Positions 18,036 through 28,900 of a DNA stretch of 64,000 nucleotides are shown piece after piece. Position numbers and translations under genes: made by a program. Numbering within the stretch: the stretch's first letter is position 1; each line of letters starts with the position of its first letter. Source of the stretch: an uncultured Bacteroidales bacterium (lineage in GTDB: Bacteria > Bacteroidota > Bacteroidia > Bacteroidales > Bacteroidaceae); assembly GCA_902798685.1 (NCBI GenBank), contig CADBXO010000003.1, positions 108,055 to 172,054 of the forward strand. Direction: 5' to 3'. The notes beneath the pieces were generated by a model that was given only the letters and a program-made list of their open reading frames with translations, had not been told where the DNA came from and did not search any database.

Positions 18036-18730
18036 CGGTAGATATATTTCCGCTCGATGATTTTGACAGACCTGGGTTGCTCACCCGGGTCTTTTACTTT
18101 CCTCAGGCAACGGATCCAGTTTCCGTAGTCATCATACTCGAATTCATCGAAGACTACGTTCAGTACACTGCCATCGGTCCACTCTGAGGACTGTCTGATA
18201 AGGTTGCCGCGCTCGTTGTAGTAGTATCTGACGGTCATTCCGTCGCGGTCTGTGTATCGGACCAGGAAATTGTCTGAGTCATATTTGCAGATGCTGCCGG
18301 ACTCTGTATCCACCAGGGTGCTGTCGCCCAGGTTGAAAGTCCAGGTCTTGCGGGACTGCAGCTTTCCTTGTCCGTCATAGGTCATGACAGTGCGGGTGTC
18401 GGGTGAGTCCCGCCTTATCTCATTGGCAATGAAATTGACGCTGCCATCCTCATCACGGCCGATGCTTCCTACGTTGGCGTCACGCTGGACGTATCGGGTG
18501 GTTACGGTTTCATGCCCATCAGTGTCAAACTGGTGGCAGACAACGCTCTCGGGACGTTTTATCTCCTGTATCGACTCGCCGGATTCCAGGTTCAGACGCA
18601 TATGCCACAAGTTGTAAGTGGTCTCCTCATAATAGGATACGCTGCCCTGCAGGGTCTCTGTGGCTTGCGGCTGTGCATGTAGCGGCGCGCAAAACAACAA
18701 TGCTGATATGACGGTAACCGGTTTTCTCAT
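18032..18730 (-). CDS. Exported protein with YD/RHS-like repeats, unknown function
   Basis: This 232-residue protein has a signal peptide (residues 1-20, cut after LHAQ). The second half holds short aromatic repeats of the kind seen in RHS or YD proteins, such as CKYDSDNFLVRYTD, YYYNERGNLIRQ and FEYDDYGNWIR, which form beta hairpins. I do not recognise a specific family and infer only an exported beta-rich protein. TATTTTTG on the minus strand (plus 18738-18745) could be the -7 box. The 3' end overlaps rmuC by 4 bases. Confidence 0.7.
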   Translation of the reverse strand: MRKPVTVISALLFCAPLHAQPQATETLQGSVSYYEETTYNLWHMRLNLESGESIQEIKRPESVVCHQFDTDGHETVTTRYVQRDANVGSIGRDEDGSVNFIANEIRRDSPDTRTVMTYDGQGKLQSRKTWTFNLGDSTLVDTESGSICKYDSDNFLVRYTDRDGMTVRYYYNERGNLIRQSSEWTDGSVLNVVFDEFEYDDYGNWIRCLRKVKDPGEQPRSVKIIERKYIYR

Positions 18731-18851
18731 TGCACTGCAAAAATAAGGCTTTTTCCAAGAATAGGGTTTTTCCCCGAATCTTTTAGGGAATTTACCTTAC
18801 ACGGGTAAACTATCCTCTCTATCTTCGCACCGGATATAAACCGAAACACTT

Positions 18852-19904
18852 ATGAAAAAGTTATTGTTTTTGATGTTTGCTATCATGTTGCCGGTCGCAA
18901 CTGTAGACGCTAAGAAGAATAAGCAGAATATGCTTGTGTGGGGTGAAGTCGTTACAGCCGATGACGGTAACGGTTATCTGACCATGTACAAGAACTCACC
19001 CGCCGAGATTACCGCTCAGTTCCACTTTATATATAAGGACAAGAGCAAGTCAGTCATGTATGACCTGTTCATGCCCGATACCGTAGCCGAGTTGCATGAC
19101 CCGGTTCCGGTTGAAAAGCCTGTAAAAGAGGTTGTCGTTGACAATATTATTTACAGCGCCTTGGATGCCGGAGGTAATAAATATTCAACCAGCGACCCTG
19201 ATGATCCTGTGCTGGCGATGTTGCTGGTTGATATGTTTGACTTCTACCACGACCTGTTCTGGTTCGATGTGACTCATCGTGCCCGTTACTATGACGGTCG
19301 TCATTATGATAACTGGACTCCTTCAAATTCCAGCCGTTACAATACTGCCCATAAGAGCAGCAGCCGTCCCAAGGCTCCGGATGTAGATCTGACTGAGGTC
19401 GATGATGCCGCTTTGCTGGTAGGTGCCGTAGCCGTTGCGGCTGCATCGGCCGGAATGATTGTGGGAGTGGTGAAGAACTGGAATGTTCCCGATGAGCGTT
19501 TCCCCTATGTATCAATATCTCCGCAGGTACAGTATTTCGTACAGTCCGGAACCATGCGTGACGTGATTCAGTTCAAGTGCCGTTTCGGCAACCGCGGCGG
19601 TCTCTCATTCCTGGCCGACCTGGGCTTCAGCACCGGTTCAATGAATGAAAGCAACCTGTTCGATCCGGGATTTACATGCAGCGCCGGTATGGGTCTTGAC
19701 ATAGGTGCATTCTCACTCTCTTTCCGCGGCAAACCTGCCTTTGGACGTTACGATGAGAACTTCCTGACCTGCCAGGCTACATATGACATATTCCTTACCG
19801 ATCACTTCGGCATAGATATCAGCGCGGGAGCAGGAATCCTGTCCCACGATGATAAACTCTACTGGGATTATCCCGTCTCTCTTGGAGTTATGTGGAAATT
19901 CTGA
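18852..19904 (+). CDS. Exported protein with possible C-terminal outer membrane barrel, unknown
   Basis: This 350-residue protein has a signal peptide (residues 1-20, cut after VDA). The N-terminal half is soluble-looking with no known domain. Near residues 185-205 there is a hydrophobic run (ALLVGAVAVAAASAGMIVGV). The last 130 residues alternate hydrophobic and polar residues and end in VMWKF, as outer membrane beta-barrels do. It looks like a barrel or lipoprotein-like envelope protein but matches no family I know. A TATCTTCG box lies at 18820-18827. Its TGA abuts the stop of lysA on the other strand. Confidence 0.65.
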   Translation: MKKLLFLMFAIMLPVATVDAKKNKQNMLVWGEVVTADDGNGYLTMYKNSPAEITAQFHFIYKDKSKSVMYDLFMPDTVAELHDPVPVEKPVKEVVVDNIIYSALDAGGNKYSTSDPDDPVLAMLLVDMFDFYHDLFWFDVTHRARYYDGRHYDNWTPSNSSRYNTAHKSSSRPKAPDVDLTEVDDAALLVGAVAVAAASAGMIVGVVKNWNVPDERFPYVSISPQVQYFVQSGTMRDVIQFKCRFGNRGGLSFLADLGFSTGSMNESNLFDPGFTCSAGMGLDIGAFSLSFRGKPAFGRYDENFLTCQATYDIFLTDHFGIDISAGAGILSHDDKLYWDYPVSLGVMWKF

Positions 19905-21023
19905 TCAGAACTCTCCTTGTTCGGCGCCCGGCAGCGGACGGCAATTGTACTGAGATGACATTGCCTCTCCGTATGCACCGGCAGACATGAGTGCTACCAG
20001 GTCACCGCGGTGTACCTCCGGTAGCATTTCATCTTTTCCGAATATGTCCGATGATTCGCAGATGGGACCTACCACGTCATACTTCTGGAGCGGACCGTTT
20101 GAGGTCAGGTTCACGATCTTGTGATGTGCTCCGTAAAGGGCGGGGCGGATGAGCTCGGTGAATCCGGCATCCACAATGGCGAATTTCTTGATTGTACCCT
20201 GCTTGACGTAGAGAACCTTGGTGATAAGACGTCCGCACTGTGCAACTACGGCACGACCCAGTTCAAAGTGGAGCTGCTGTCCGGGACGCAGTTTGAGTTC
20301 ATTGCGGAAAATATCAAAGTACTGTCTGAAATCAGGCACGGGGTTCTGCTCAGGGTTGACATAATCAACGCCCAGGCCGCCGCCTACATTGATGCTGTTG
20401 AGTTTGACACCCTCTTTTTCCAGCATATCCTGCAGGTCATTTGCCTTCTGGCAGAGCAGATGGAACGGCTCCATGTCAAGTATCTGTGAGCCGATGTGGA
20501 AATGCAGGCCCTCAAATACAAAGCAGGGGTTCTGCTGAGCCTTGCGGATGATGGGCAGAAGCATGGGTATCTCGATACCGAACTTGTTCTCTGCCTTTCC
20601 GGTGGTTATGTTCTTGTGAGTGTGGGCATCGACATCGGGATTGACACGCAGAGCAATGTGGGCAGTCTTACCCAGAGCTGCACAGCGCTCGGCAATGACG
20701 TCAAGCTCAGCCTCAGACTCAACGTTGAAGCAGGCTATTCCGGCATTAAGAGCCAGGTCAATCTCCCAATCGGCCTTGCCGACTCCGGCGAATACTAATG
20801 ATGATGCGGGGAAACCGTTGTCCAGGGCGGTCTGGATCTCACCGCCGCTTACGCAGTCAATTCCCAGACCGTACTCGTTGATGTGCTTGAGCAGCATGGG
20901 GTTGGCATTTGCCTTGATGGCATAATGCACGTGCCAGTCAGGGTTGCCTCCGACACATTCTTCTATTGACTTGAGGGTAGCTTGAAGTATCCCCAGGTCA
21001 TACTGGTAGTATGGTGTGCGCAT
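19905..21023 (-). CDS. lysA: Diaminopimelate decarboxylase
   Basis: LysA decarboxylates meso-diaminopimelate to L-lysine (cytosol, PLP). The 372-residue protein has the PLP lysine in HYAIKANANPMLL, the motif LHFHIGSQ, the glycine loop VGGGLGVDY, ELGRAVVAQCG, and GPICESSDIFGKD with the catalytic cysteine. It is slightly short at the N-terminus compared with the usual roughly 385 residues, but the core is complete. It is the last gene of the his-ftsE-lys cluster, 2 bases after lysC, which gives both ends of the lysine pathway in one transcript. Confidence 0.95.
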   Translation of the reverse strand: MRTPYYQYDLGILQATLKSIEECVGGNPDWHVHYAIKANANPMLLKHINEYGLGIDCVSGGEIQTALDNGFPASSLVFAGVGKADWEIDLALNAGIACFNVESEAELDVIAERCAALGKTAHIALRVNPDVDAHTHKNITTGKAENKFGIEIPMLLPIIRKAQQNPCFVFEGLHFHIGSQILDMEPFHLLCQKANDLQDMLEKEGVKLNSINVGGGLGVDYVNPEQNPVPDFRQYFDIFRNELKLRPGQQLHFELGRAVVAQCGRLITKVLYVKQGTIKKFAIVDAGFTELIRPALYGAHHKIVNLTSNGPLQKYDVVGPICESSDIFGKDEMLPEVHRGDLVALMSAGAYGEAMSSQYNCRPLPGAEQGEF

Positions 21024-21025
21024 CT

Positions 21026-22348
21026 TTACTTGTTGTTGAAGAGTACGTCGCTCAAACGCTGCAGAGCAGCTTTCTTATCACTCTCCTTGATCAGGAATGA
21101 GATGTTGTAGTTGCTTCCGCCGTATGAGATCATACGTACGGGGATATCGGCCAGGGCGTCCATGGCGCGTGACTCGAATCCCAGGTTTTCCCATACCATG
21201 TCACCTACTACGCATACGATGCACATTCCGTCATCAACGGTTACGGTGCCGTATTTCTTGAGCTCGGCTACGATCTCCTCCAGATGCTTGGTGTTGTCGA
21301 TTGACATTGAAACACCGACCTCTGATGTGCAGATCATGTCGATTGATGTGCGGTAGGTCTCAAACACCTCGAATACCTTCTTGAGGAAACCGTGTGCCAG
21401 CAGCATTCGGCTTGACTTGATCTTGATTGCGGTGATCTTGTCCTTGGCTGCTACGGCTGCGATGCGGCCCGGCTCTGAACGGTTGTCAATCAGTGTGCCG
21501 GGAGCGGTGGGCTCCATGGTGTTGAGCAGACGTACGGGTATGTTGGCTGCCTTGGCAGGCTGAATGCAGGTGGGGTGGAGGATCTTGGCTCCGAAATATG
21601 CCAACTCGGCTGCCTCCTCAAAGTGAAGGTGGCGTACGGGCTGGGTCTTGTCAACTACACGGGGATCGTTGTTGTGCATGCCGTCGATATCGGTCCAGAT
21701 CTGGATCTCATCGGCCTTGATGGCTGCGCCAAGGATTGATGCGGTGTAGTCGCTGCCTCCGCGCTGCAGGTTGTCGATGTCACCCTGATAGTTGCGGCAG
21801 ATAAAGCCCTGGGTGATGTAGATCTGCATGCCGGGAACGGCTTTGAGCTGTGCTGATGCCTTCTCTGAGATGAACTGCATGTCGGGCTCGGCATCGGCGT
21901 TGGTCTTCATGAAGTCAAGTGCCGGCAGCAAAGCGGCCTTGATTCCCTGCTCCTTGAGGTAGCAGGTGACCATATATGTTGAGATAAGCTCTCCCTGAGC
22001 AAGAATTATCTTCTCTTCCTTCTCTGAGAAATTGTCAATGTAGAATGACTGGAGATAGTTGAACTTCTCCTCGAGGAACTTCTGCAACTCTTCCTGATTC
22101 TCCTTCTTGTCCAGGAGCTCGGGTACATGGGCGTAGTACTTGGCGCGCAGACGGTTGATCACATCGTCTGCACCTGCCTTATTGCCTCCGTAAAGGTATT
22201 GGGCAATCTCTACCAGTGAGTTGGTTGTGCCTGACATGGCTGAAAGGACTACCAGTTTCTGCTGTCCGTCTTCTGTGACCAGGCGGCTCACTTCTTTCAT
22301 TCGCTGCGGAGTTCCTACTGATGTTCCGCCGAATTTCAATACTTTCAT
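21026..22348 (-). CDS. lysC: Aspartate kinase
   Basis: LysC phosphorylates aspartate, the first step toward lysine, methionine and threonine. The 440-residue monofunctional enzyme has [13 protein letters not shown] at the N-terminus, the segment [15 protein letters not shown], and a C-terminal ACT-domain pair ([20 protein letters not shown], then [16 protein letters not shown]), where lysine feedback is usual. No homoserine dehydrogenase domain is fused. It sits 4 bases after ftsE and 2 before lysA. Confidence 0.95.
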   Translation of the reverse strand: MKVLKFGGTSVGTPQRMKEVSRLVTEDGQQKLVVLSAMSGTTNSLVEIAQYLYGGNKAGADDVINRLRAKYYAHVPELLDKKENQEELQKFLEEKFNYLQSFYIDNFSEKEEKIILAQGELISTYMVTCYLKEQGIKAALLPALDFMKTNADAEPDMQFISEKASAQLKAVPGMQIYITQGFICRNYQGDIDNLQRGGSDYTASILGAAIKADEIQIWTDIDGMHNNDPRVVDKTQPVRHLHFEEAAELAYFGAKILHPTCIQPAKAANIPVRLLNTMEPTAPGTLIDNRSEPGRIAAVAAKDKITAIKIKSSRMLLAHGFLKKVFEVFETYRTSIDMICTSEVGVSMSIDNTKHLEEIVAELKKYGTVTVDDGMCIVCVVGDMVWENLGFESRAMDALADIPVRMISYGGSNYNISFLIKESDKKAALQRLSDVLFNNK

Positions 22349-22352
22349 GTTA

Positions 22353-23090
22353 TTACTGCTGTTTTTCGGTTTGTTCTACATTGTCGTCATCATCCTGCTG
22401 TGATACCGTGGGGTCTGCATCGACCAGCAGCTTGCGGCCCTCACATTTGAATACGCGGCCGGGGAACTCCTGGATCCATTGCAGGTTGTGGGTGATCATG
22501 AGGATGGTTGTGCCGGTCTGTCCCACTTTGTGGAGAATCTCCATTATCTGGCGGCCTGTCTCGGGGTCCAGATTGCCAGTGGGCTCATCGGCCAGTATGA
22601 GTTTGGGGTCATTGAGCAGGGCACGTGCTATGCAGATACGCTGCTGCTCTCCGCCGGAGAGCTCGTGCGGCATCTTGTAGCCTTTGGTATCCATGCCAAC
22701 CAGTCCCAATACCTGGAATATTTTCTGGTGGATGAGTTTCTTGTCCTTCCAGCCTGTGGATTTGAGTACGAAACTCAGATTATCGAATACGTTGCGGTCG
22801 GTAAGCAGCTGGAAATCCTGAAAGACAATGCCCATCTGGCGGCGCAGACGCGGAATCTGGCGCTTCTTGATGGCCATCAGGTCCATGCCCAGCACGATGG
22901 CGTGGCTGTCAGGCATGGGGCAGAGTACGTCAATCTCACAGTAGAGTGTCTTGAAGAGCGAGCTCTTTCCTGAACCTACCCTGCCTATGAGATAGACAAA
23001 ATCACCTTCCTGTACCGTGAATGTGACGTCGCCCAGGACGAACATATCCTCCTGGCGGACCTCAACGTTGCGATAATCGATAATATCCAT
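22353..23090 (-). CDS. ftsE: FtsE-type ABC transporter ATP-binding protein
   Basis: FtsE is the ATPase that works with FtsX to activate cell-wall hydrolysis at the division site. The 245-residue protein has Walker [11 protein letters not shown]-loop VFQDFQLL, signature [15 protein letters not shown], and Walker [13 protein letters not shown]. The Asp-rich C-terminal tail ([14 protein letters not shown]) is unusual. Its start codon directly abuts the hisIE stop. No ftsX is nearby, so the partner must be elsewhere; assignment to FtsE rather than a LolD-type ATPase rests on overall similarity and is less certain. Confidence 0.78.
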   Translation of the reverse strand: MDIIDYRNVEVRQEDMFVLGDVTFTVQEGDFVYLIGRVGSGKSSLFKTLYCEIDVLCPMPDSHAIVLGMDLMAIKKRQIPRLRRQMGIVFQDFQLLTDRNVFDNLSFVLKSTGWKDKKLIHQKIFQVLGLVGMDTKGYKMPHELSGGEQQRICIARALLNDPKLILADEPTGNLDPETGRQIMEILHKVGQTGTTILMITHNLQWIQEFPGRVFKCEGRKLLVDADPTVSQQDDDDNVEQTEKQQ

Positions 23091-23687
23091 TTATTCCTTG
23101 TGACGTTTTACCAGTTCGGCAGCCAGCTCCTCAATGCGGTGTCCCTTGGAGGTGAGCAGCACGATGAGGTGGTAGATAAGGTCCGATGCCTCATAGATCA
23201 GACGGTCGTCAGTACCGTTGGTGGCCTCGATTACGGTCTCGACAGCCTCTTCGCCGACTTTCTGAGCCATACGGTTCACGCCGCTCTTGAAGAGTGATGT
23301 GGTGTATGAGCCCTCGGGCATCTCCTTGAAGCGGCGGTCAATGAAATCCTGCAGGTATGAGAGGAAGTTCAGATCGACGCTGTTCTGCTCGTTCCAGCAT
23401 GTATCGGCACCTGTATGGCATACAGGGCCCTCGGGACGTGCCTTGATGAGCAGTGTGTCCTTGTCGCAGTCAAGAAGGATCTCCTTGACATTAAGGAAAT
23501 TGCCGCTTGTCTCGCCCTTTGTCCAAAGGCAGTTTCTGGTGCGGCTCCAGAATGTGACTTTTCCGGTCTCTACGGTCTTGTCATAGGCCTCCTTGTTCAT
23601 GAAACCTAACATCAGGACCTTGCGTGTTACATTGTCCTGGATGATTGCGGGTACAAGACCGCCCATTTTTTCGAAATCTATATCCAT
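23091..23687 (-). CDS. hisIE: Bifunctional phosphoribosyl-AMP cyclohydrolase / phosphoribosyl-ATP pyrophosphatase
   Basis: This enzyme performs steps 2 and 3 of histidine synthesis. The 198-residue protein has an N-terminal HisI domain (FWSRTRNCLWTKGETSGNFL, with the metal cysteines in PVCHTGADTCW) and a C-terminal HisE domain (KVGEEAVETVIEATNG, EASDLIYHLIVLL). The fusion order is the usual one. It lies 12 bases after hisF in the operon. Confidence 0.96.
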   Translation of the reverse strand: MDIDFEKMGGLVPAIIQDNVTRKVLMLGFMNKEAYDKTVETGKVTFWSRTRNCLWTKGETSGNFLNVKEILLDCDKDTLLIKARPEGPVCHTGADTCWNEQNSVDLNFLSYLQDFIDRRFKEMPEGSYTTSLFKSGVNRMAQKVGEEAVETVIEATNGTDDRLIYEASDLIYHLIVLLTSKGHRIEELAAELVKRHKE

Positions 23688-23699
23688 CTTATGGTATAA

Positions 23700-24455
23700 T
23701 TATAATCTTATAGGAATTTTCAAGTCGCAAAGGTACTGCTTTAATTCGGGAATTGGTATCTCACCGAAGTGAAAAACGCTGGCAGCCAGTGCGGCATCTG
23801 CGTGACCCTCCAGAAAAGCGTCGCGGAAATGCTCCTTGGCGCCTGCTCCGCCCGATGCGATGATCGGAATGCTGAGCTCGTCAGAAAGACGTCTCAGGGC
23901 CTCGTTGGCGAATCCCTGCTTTACCCCGTCATGATCCATGCTGGTAAAGAGTATCTCGCCGGCACCGCGCTCGCAGCACTCATGCGCCCATTCAAAAAGC
24001 ATACGGTCGGTTGGTACGCGGCCTCCGTTCAGGAAACAGCGCCAACCCTCATCGGTCTGCTTGGCGTCAATGGCGGCCACGCATACCTGTGAGCCGAAGT
24101 TGAGGGCTATCTCATCAATCAGTTTCGGGTTTTTGATTGCGGCTGAGTTTACCGATACCTTATCGGCTCCGGCCTTGAGAAGACGCTCCACATCCTTGAG
24201 TTCGTGGATGCCTCCGCCCACGGTGAAGGGGATGGAGATGTTGGCGGCTATGCGCTCAACCAGATCTGTAAAGGTTTTTCTCTCCTCGAAAGAGGCTGTG
24301 ATATCCAGGAATACCAACTCGTCGGCACCCTGCTCACTGTATAGTTTTCCCAGCTCGACGGGATCACCCGCATCACGCAGGTTTACAAAGTTGGTGCCCT
24401 TTACGGTACGTCCTTTGCATATGTCAAGACAGGGTATTATTCGCTTTGCTAACAT
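23700..24455 (-). CDS. hisF: Imidazole glycerol phosphate synthase cyclase subunit
   Basis: HisF uses ammonia delivered by HisH to make imidazole glycerol phosphate and AICAR. The 251-residue (beta/alpha)8 barrel starts [16 protein letters not shown] with the catalytic Asp, and has [20 protein letters not shown] and [11 protein letters not shown] as phosphate-binding loops. It follows hisA by 3 bases; its partner hisH is two genes upstream. Confidence 0.97.
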   Translation of the reverse strand: MLAKRIIPCLDICKGRTVKGTNFVNLRDAGDPVELGKLYSEQGADELVFLDITASFEERKTFTDLVERIAANISIPFTVGGGIHELKDVERLLKAGADKVSVNSAAIKNPKLIDEIALNFGSQVCVAAIDAKQTDEGWRCFLNGGRVPTDRMLFEWAHECCERGAGEILFTSMDHDGVKQGFANEALRRLSDELSIPIIASGGAGAKEHFRDAFLEGHADAALAASVFHFGEIPIPELKQYLCDLKIPIRL

Positions 24456-24458
24456 GGT

Positions 24459-25181
24459 TTACTCTTGGCTTAGTTGTGAAAGTTGGTCAAGTGTTATGCG
24501 GCCTTCGTAATAGGCTTTGCCCACTATGGCTGCGGGCAGTCCCGCTTTTTTGAGATTGATCAGGTCGTCTACGGAACTTACGCCTCCGCTGGCAATCAGG
24601 TAGATGCCAGGGAACTCCTTGAGCAGGCTGCGGTACAGGTCGACTGACGGGCCCTGCAGCATGCCGTCCTTATTGATGTCGGTGCAGAGAACCTGGGTTA
24701 TTCCTTTCTGCATGTAGTCACGGATAAAATCGCTCAGCAGCAGTGTGCTGTCCTCTTTCCATCCGTTGACCGATATCTTTCCGTCGCGGGCATCGGCCCC
24801 CAGGATTATATGCTCCTGGCCGAAATCCTCAATCCATTTGCTCATGAGCTCGGGATCGGTAACGGCGGTACTGCCGATGGTGACCATTGCGGCTCCGCAT
24901 CCAAGTGCCGTCTCCAGGTCAGATGTGGATTTGATACCGCCTCCAAAGTCTATGGTCAGGTCGGTATGTCCGGCTATGGCTTCAAGGGTGGGGTAGTTGA
25001 CAATGTGCTTGCTCTTGGCTCCGTCCAGGTCTACCAGATGGAGTCTGCGGATGCCTGCATCCTGAAAGCGCAGCGCCATATCCAGAGGATTGTCGCTGTA
25101 GGTCTTGCAGACGTTGTAGTCACCCTTGGTGAGTCTTACGCATTTGCCGTCGATTATATCTATCGCAGGAATGATATCCAT
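24459..25181 (-). CDS. hisA: Phosphoribosylformimino-5-aminoimidazole carboxamide ribotide isomerase
   Basis: HisA catalyses the fourth histidine step. The 240-residue barrel begins MDIIPAIDIIDGKCVRL with the catalytic Asp, shows IDFGGGIKSTSDLETAL, the second-half Asp in VLCTDINKDGMLQGPS and the phosphate loop IASGGVSSVDDL. It follows hisH by 3 bases. Confidence 0.97.
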   Translation of the reverse strand: MDIIPAIDIIDGKCVRLTKGDYNVCKTYSDNPLDMALRFQDAGIRRLHLVDLDGAKSKHIVNYPTLEAIAGHTDLTIDFGGGIKSTSDLETALGCGAAMVTIGSTAVTDPELMSKWIEDFGQEHIILGADARDGKISVNGWKEDSTLLLSDFIRDYMQKGITQVLCTDINKDGMLQGPSVDLYRSLLKEFPGIYLIASGGVSSVDDLINLKKAGLPAAIVGKAYYEGRITLDQLSQLSQE

Positions 25182-25184
25182 GTC

Positions 25185-25775
25185 TTAAATGTCAAGAAAA
25201 TTCTTAAGAATGCGCTCTCCGGTGGATCCGCTCTTTTCTGGGTGGAACTGGGTGGCGTAGAAGTTGTCCTTGTGCAGCGATGCGCTGAACGGAAGGATGT
25301 AGTCAGTCTTGGCTGCGGTCCAGTCACAGACGGGAACGTAGAAGCTGTGTACAAAGTAGACGTATTCGGGCTTGTCAAATCCCTTGAAGATGCCCTTGCC
25401 GTCGGTCTCAATGGTGTTCCAGCCCATATGCGGAACCTTGTCCTCATGACGCTGGGGATTGAATTTGAGCACCGGGACGTCAAAGATTCCCAGACACTCG
25501 GCGTTACCCTCCTCACTGCGGCTGCACATGAGCTGCTGGCCAAGGCAGATACCCAGGACGGGCTGTTTGAGATCCCTGATTATGCGGTCAAGATTGTGGG
25601 CACGGAGGTACTCCATTGTGGTGCTGGCCTCACCGACACCCGGAAAGATTACTTTATCGGCCCCTCTGAGTTCTTCTTCATTGTCGGTCAGCAGTGCTTT
25701 CACGCCAAGTCTTCCCAGCGCATTTATGACCGAGTGTATGTTTCCGGCATTGTATTTGACTATTGCTATGTTCAT
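25185..25775 (-). CDS. hisH: Imidazole glycerol phosphate synthase glutamine amidotransferase subunit
   Basis: HisH hydrolyses glutamine and channels ammonia to HisF. The 196-residue class I amidotransferase has the nucleophile elbow VLGICLGQQLM with the catalytic Cys, and the His/Glu pair in ATQFHPEKSG. It is the first gene of the seven-gene minus-strand cluster. A TAACTTCG element on the minus strand (plus 25803-25810) is the probable promoter. Confidence 0.97.
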   Translation of the reverse strand: MNIAIVKYNAGNIHSVINALGRLGVKALLTDNEEELRGADKVIFPGVGEASTTMEYLRAHNLDRIIRDLKQPVLGICLGQQLMCSRSEEGNAECLGIFDVPVLKFNPQRHEDKVPHMGWNTIETDGKGIFKGFDKPEYVYFVHSFYVPVCDWTAAKTDYILPFSASLHKDNFYATQFHPEKSGSTGERILKNFLDI

Positions 25776-25802
25776 AGAGTGTCGGTATCCGTTTTTCAGC
25801 CG

Positions 25803-25862
25803 CGAAGTTACTAAAAATGATGTCTACCATCTTCAAACTTAATAATAAAATGAGTAAATTTG
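25803..25862. promoter_or_regulatory. Divergent promoter region between hisH and ileS
   Basis: On the minus strand TAACTTCG (plus 25803-25810) precedes hisH. On the plus strand TAAATTTG (25855-25862) matches TAnnTTTG and precedes ileS by 64 bases. Good -33 boxes are not seen. No T-box or attenuator structure is obvious. Confidence 0.5.
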
Positions 25863-25926
25863 CGGCAAATTACGGGACAGGGGTTCTGGATTTTATTAGC
25901 AATAATCTGATTATCAAGTAATTATA

Positions 25927-28900
25927 ATGAAAAAGTTCGCTGAGCGTGGACAGCTTGACCTGTCAAAGGTCAACAAGGAAGTGTTGGAAGACTGGCTTAA
26001 GGAGGATCTTTTTGCACGCAGCATAAAGGAGCGTGAAGGATGTCCTTCATTCGTGTTCTATGAGGGACCTCCCTCGGCAAACGGAATGCCCGGTATCCAC
26101 CACGTTATGGCCCGTACCATAAAGGACACATTCTGTCGCTACAAGACCATGTGCGGCTATCAGGTTAACCGTAAGGCCGGTTGGGATACCCACGGACTGC
26201 CGGTTGAGCTTGGAGTTGAGAAGAAACTGGGAATCACCAAGGAGGACATCGGCAAGAAGATCTCTGTCGATGACTATAACATGAACTGCCGTACCGAGGT
26301 CATGAAGTACAAGGCTCACTGGAGTGACCTGACTCAGAAAATCGGTTACTGGGTAGACCTTGACAATCCCTACATCACATATGACAATCGCTATATAGAA
26401 ACCCTCTGGTGGCTGCTCAAGCAGCTTTACGGCAAGGGTTATCTTTATAAAGGATATACCATCCAGCCCTATTCACCGGCAGCAGGTACAGGCCTTTCAA
26501 GCCATGAGCTGAACCAGCCCGGCTGCTACCGTGACGTTAAGGACACCACCGTGACCGCACAGTTCACGATGACTGATCCCAAACCCGAGATGACAGGCTG
26601 GGGCACACCCGTCTTCCTGGCATGGACCACAACCCCGTGGACTCTGCCTTCAAACACCGCACTCTGCGTAGGGGGTAAGATTGACTACGTTGCCGTACGC
26701 ACCTACAATCCCTACAACGGCCAGCCTGTAACCGCAGTCATGGCCAAGGAGCGTCTTGCCGCTTACCTTGATCCCAAGGGCGCCGAGCAGGCACTTGACT
26801 CCTACACACAGGGTGACAAGGTAATCCCTTACCAGATTGTAGCAGAGTACAAGGGTGCTGACCTGGTAGGCATGCACTACAAGCAGCTCTTCCCGTGGGT
26901 TAAGCCCGTATTCAAGGCCGAAGACGGTTCAATTCAGACTTCAGACGCCGGTTTCCGCGTAATCCCCGGTGATTACGTAACCACAGAGGACGGTACCGGT
27001 ATCGTACATATTGCACCCACATTCGGTGCCGATGACGCATTCGTTGCCAAGGCCGCAGGCATACCTTCACTGTTCATGATCAACCGCAAGATGGAGACCC
27101 GTCCCATGGTTGACTTTACAGGTAAGTACTGGCTGATGGATGAGCTGGATCCCGATTTCGTAAAGAACTGCGTTGACAAGAGTCTCTATACCGAGTATCA
27201 GGGCGCTTACGTCAAGAACGCATATGATCCCAAGTTCAACGAGGGAGGCAAGTATGACGAGGCTGCCGCTTCAAAGGCCGAGGACCTGAACGTCTACCTG
27301 TGCATCCGCATGAAGCAGGAGGGCACAGCCTTCAAGATTGAGAAACACGTTCACAACTATCCTCACTGCTGGCGTACCGATAAGCCCGTGCTCTACTATC
27401 CTCTGGACAGCTGGTTCATCAAGGCATCAGCCGCCCGTGACAGGATGATTGAACTCAACAACACCATCAAGTGGAAACCCGAGTCAACCGGTACAGGCCG
27501 TTTCGGAAAGTGGCTTGAGAACCTGAATGACTGGAACCTGAGCCGCAGCCGCTACTGGGGTACTCCGCTGCCCATCTGGCGTAACGACAGTGGCGACGAG
27601 CTGTGCATCGGCTCAGTTGAGGAACTCTACAATGAGATTGAGAAGGCAGTCAAGGCCGGCGTAATGAAATCCAACCCGTTCAAGGAGAAGGGTTTCCAGC
27701 CCGGTGTCTATACGGCCGATAACTACGATAAGATAGACCTGCACCGTCCGTACGTTGATGACATCGTACTGGTATCTGAGGCAGGCCGTCCCATGAAGCG
27801 TGAGCTTGACCTGATAGACGTATGGTTTGACAGCGGTGCAATGCCGTTCGCCCAGATGCACTATCCGTTCGAGAACAGGGAACTGATTGACAACGGTACA
27901 GTATTCCCGGCCGATTTCATTGCCGAGGGTGTTGACCAGACACGCGGTTGGTTCTACACACTGCACGCTATCGCAACAATGGTCAAGAACGGCGTATCGT
28001 TCAAGACTGTAATTTCAAACGGTCTTGTGCTTGACAAGAACGGCAACAAGATGTCAAAGCGTCTGGGTAACGCCGTTGATCCGTTTGAGGAGATTGAAAA
28101 GTTCGGCAGCGATGCCCTTCGCTGGTACATGATAACCAATGCCCAGCCTTGGGATAACCTCAAGTTCGATGAGGAGGGCGTTAAGGATGTTACCCGCAAG
28201 TTCTTCGGCACACTGCACAACACATACAAGTTCTTTGCTCAGTACGCAAATGTGGACGGCTTTGACAATTCAGCCGCTCAGATTGCGGTTGCAGAGCGTC
28301 CAGTTATGGACCGCTGGATCCTGAGTGAGCTCAATTCACTCACCAAGGATGTCCGCGAGAGCCTTGACGACTATGAGCCTACACGTGCCGGCCGTCTGAT
28401 CACCAACTTTGTAAATGACTACCTGTCCAACTGGTATGTTCACCTTACCCGTGACCGTTACTGGGGCAGCAGCATGAGTCAGGACAAGCTGGCTGCTTAT
28501 CAGACCCTCTACACATGTCTGGAGACCGTGGCAAGACTCATGTCACCCATCGCTCCGTTCTATGCAGACCGTCTGTTCCGTGACCTTACCGCCGTCACCT
28601 CAGGTGCTCCCGTGTCAGTTCATCTGGCAGAGTATCCCAAGTGCAACGACGCTCTTGTAGACAAGGAACTTGAGACCCGTATGGAGCTCGCACAGAAGCT
28701 TACCTCAATGGTACTGGCACTGCGTAAGCGTGATGACGTAAAGATCAACGTGCGCAAGCCGTTGCAGAAGATACTTATCCCCGTTACCGCCGATCTCCGC
28801 TCACATCTGGAGCCCGTCAAGGAGCTTATCCGCGATGAGGTCAATGTCAAGGAGGTTGAGTTCGTTGAGGGCGCAACAAGCGTTCTGGTCAAGAAGGTAA

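Noticed and set aside
24810-25814. 334-residue open frame on the plus strand opposite hisA and hisH
   Set aside because: It is antisense to two genes with complete catalytic motifs, has no promoter or signal, and its translation shows no domain.
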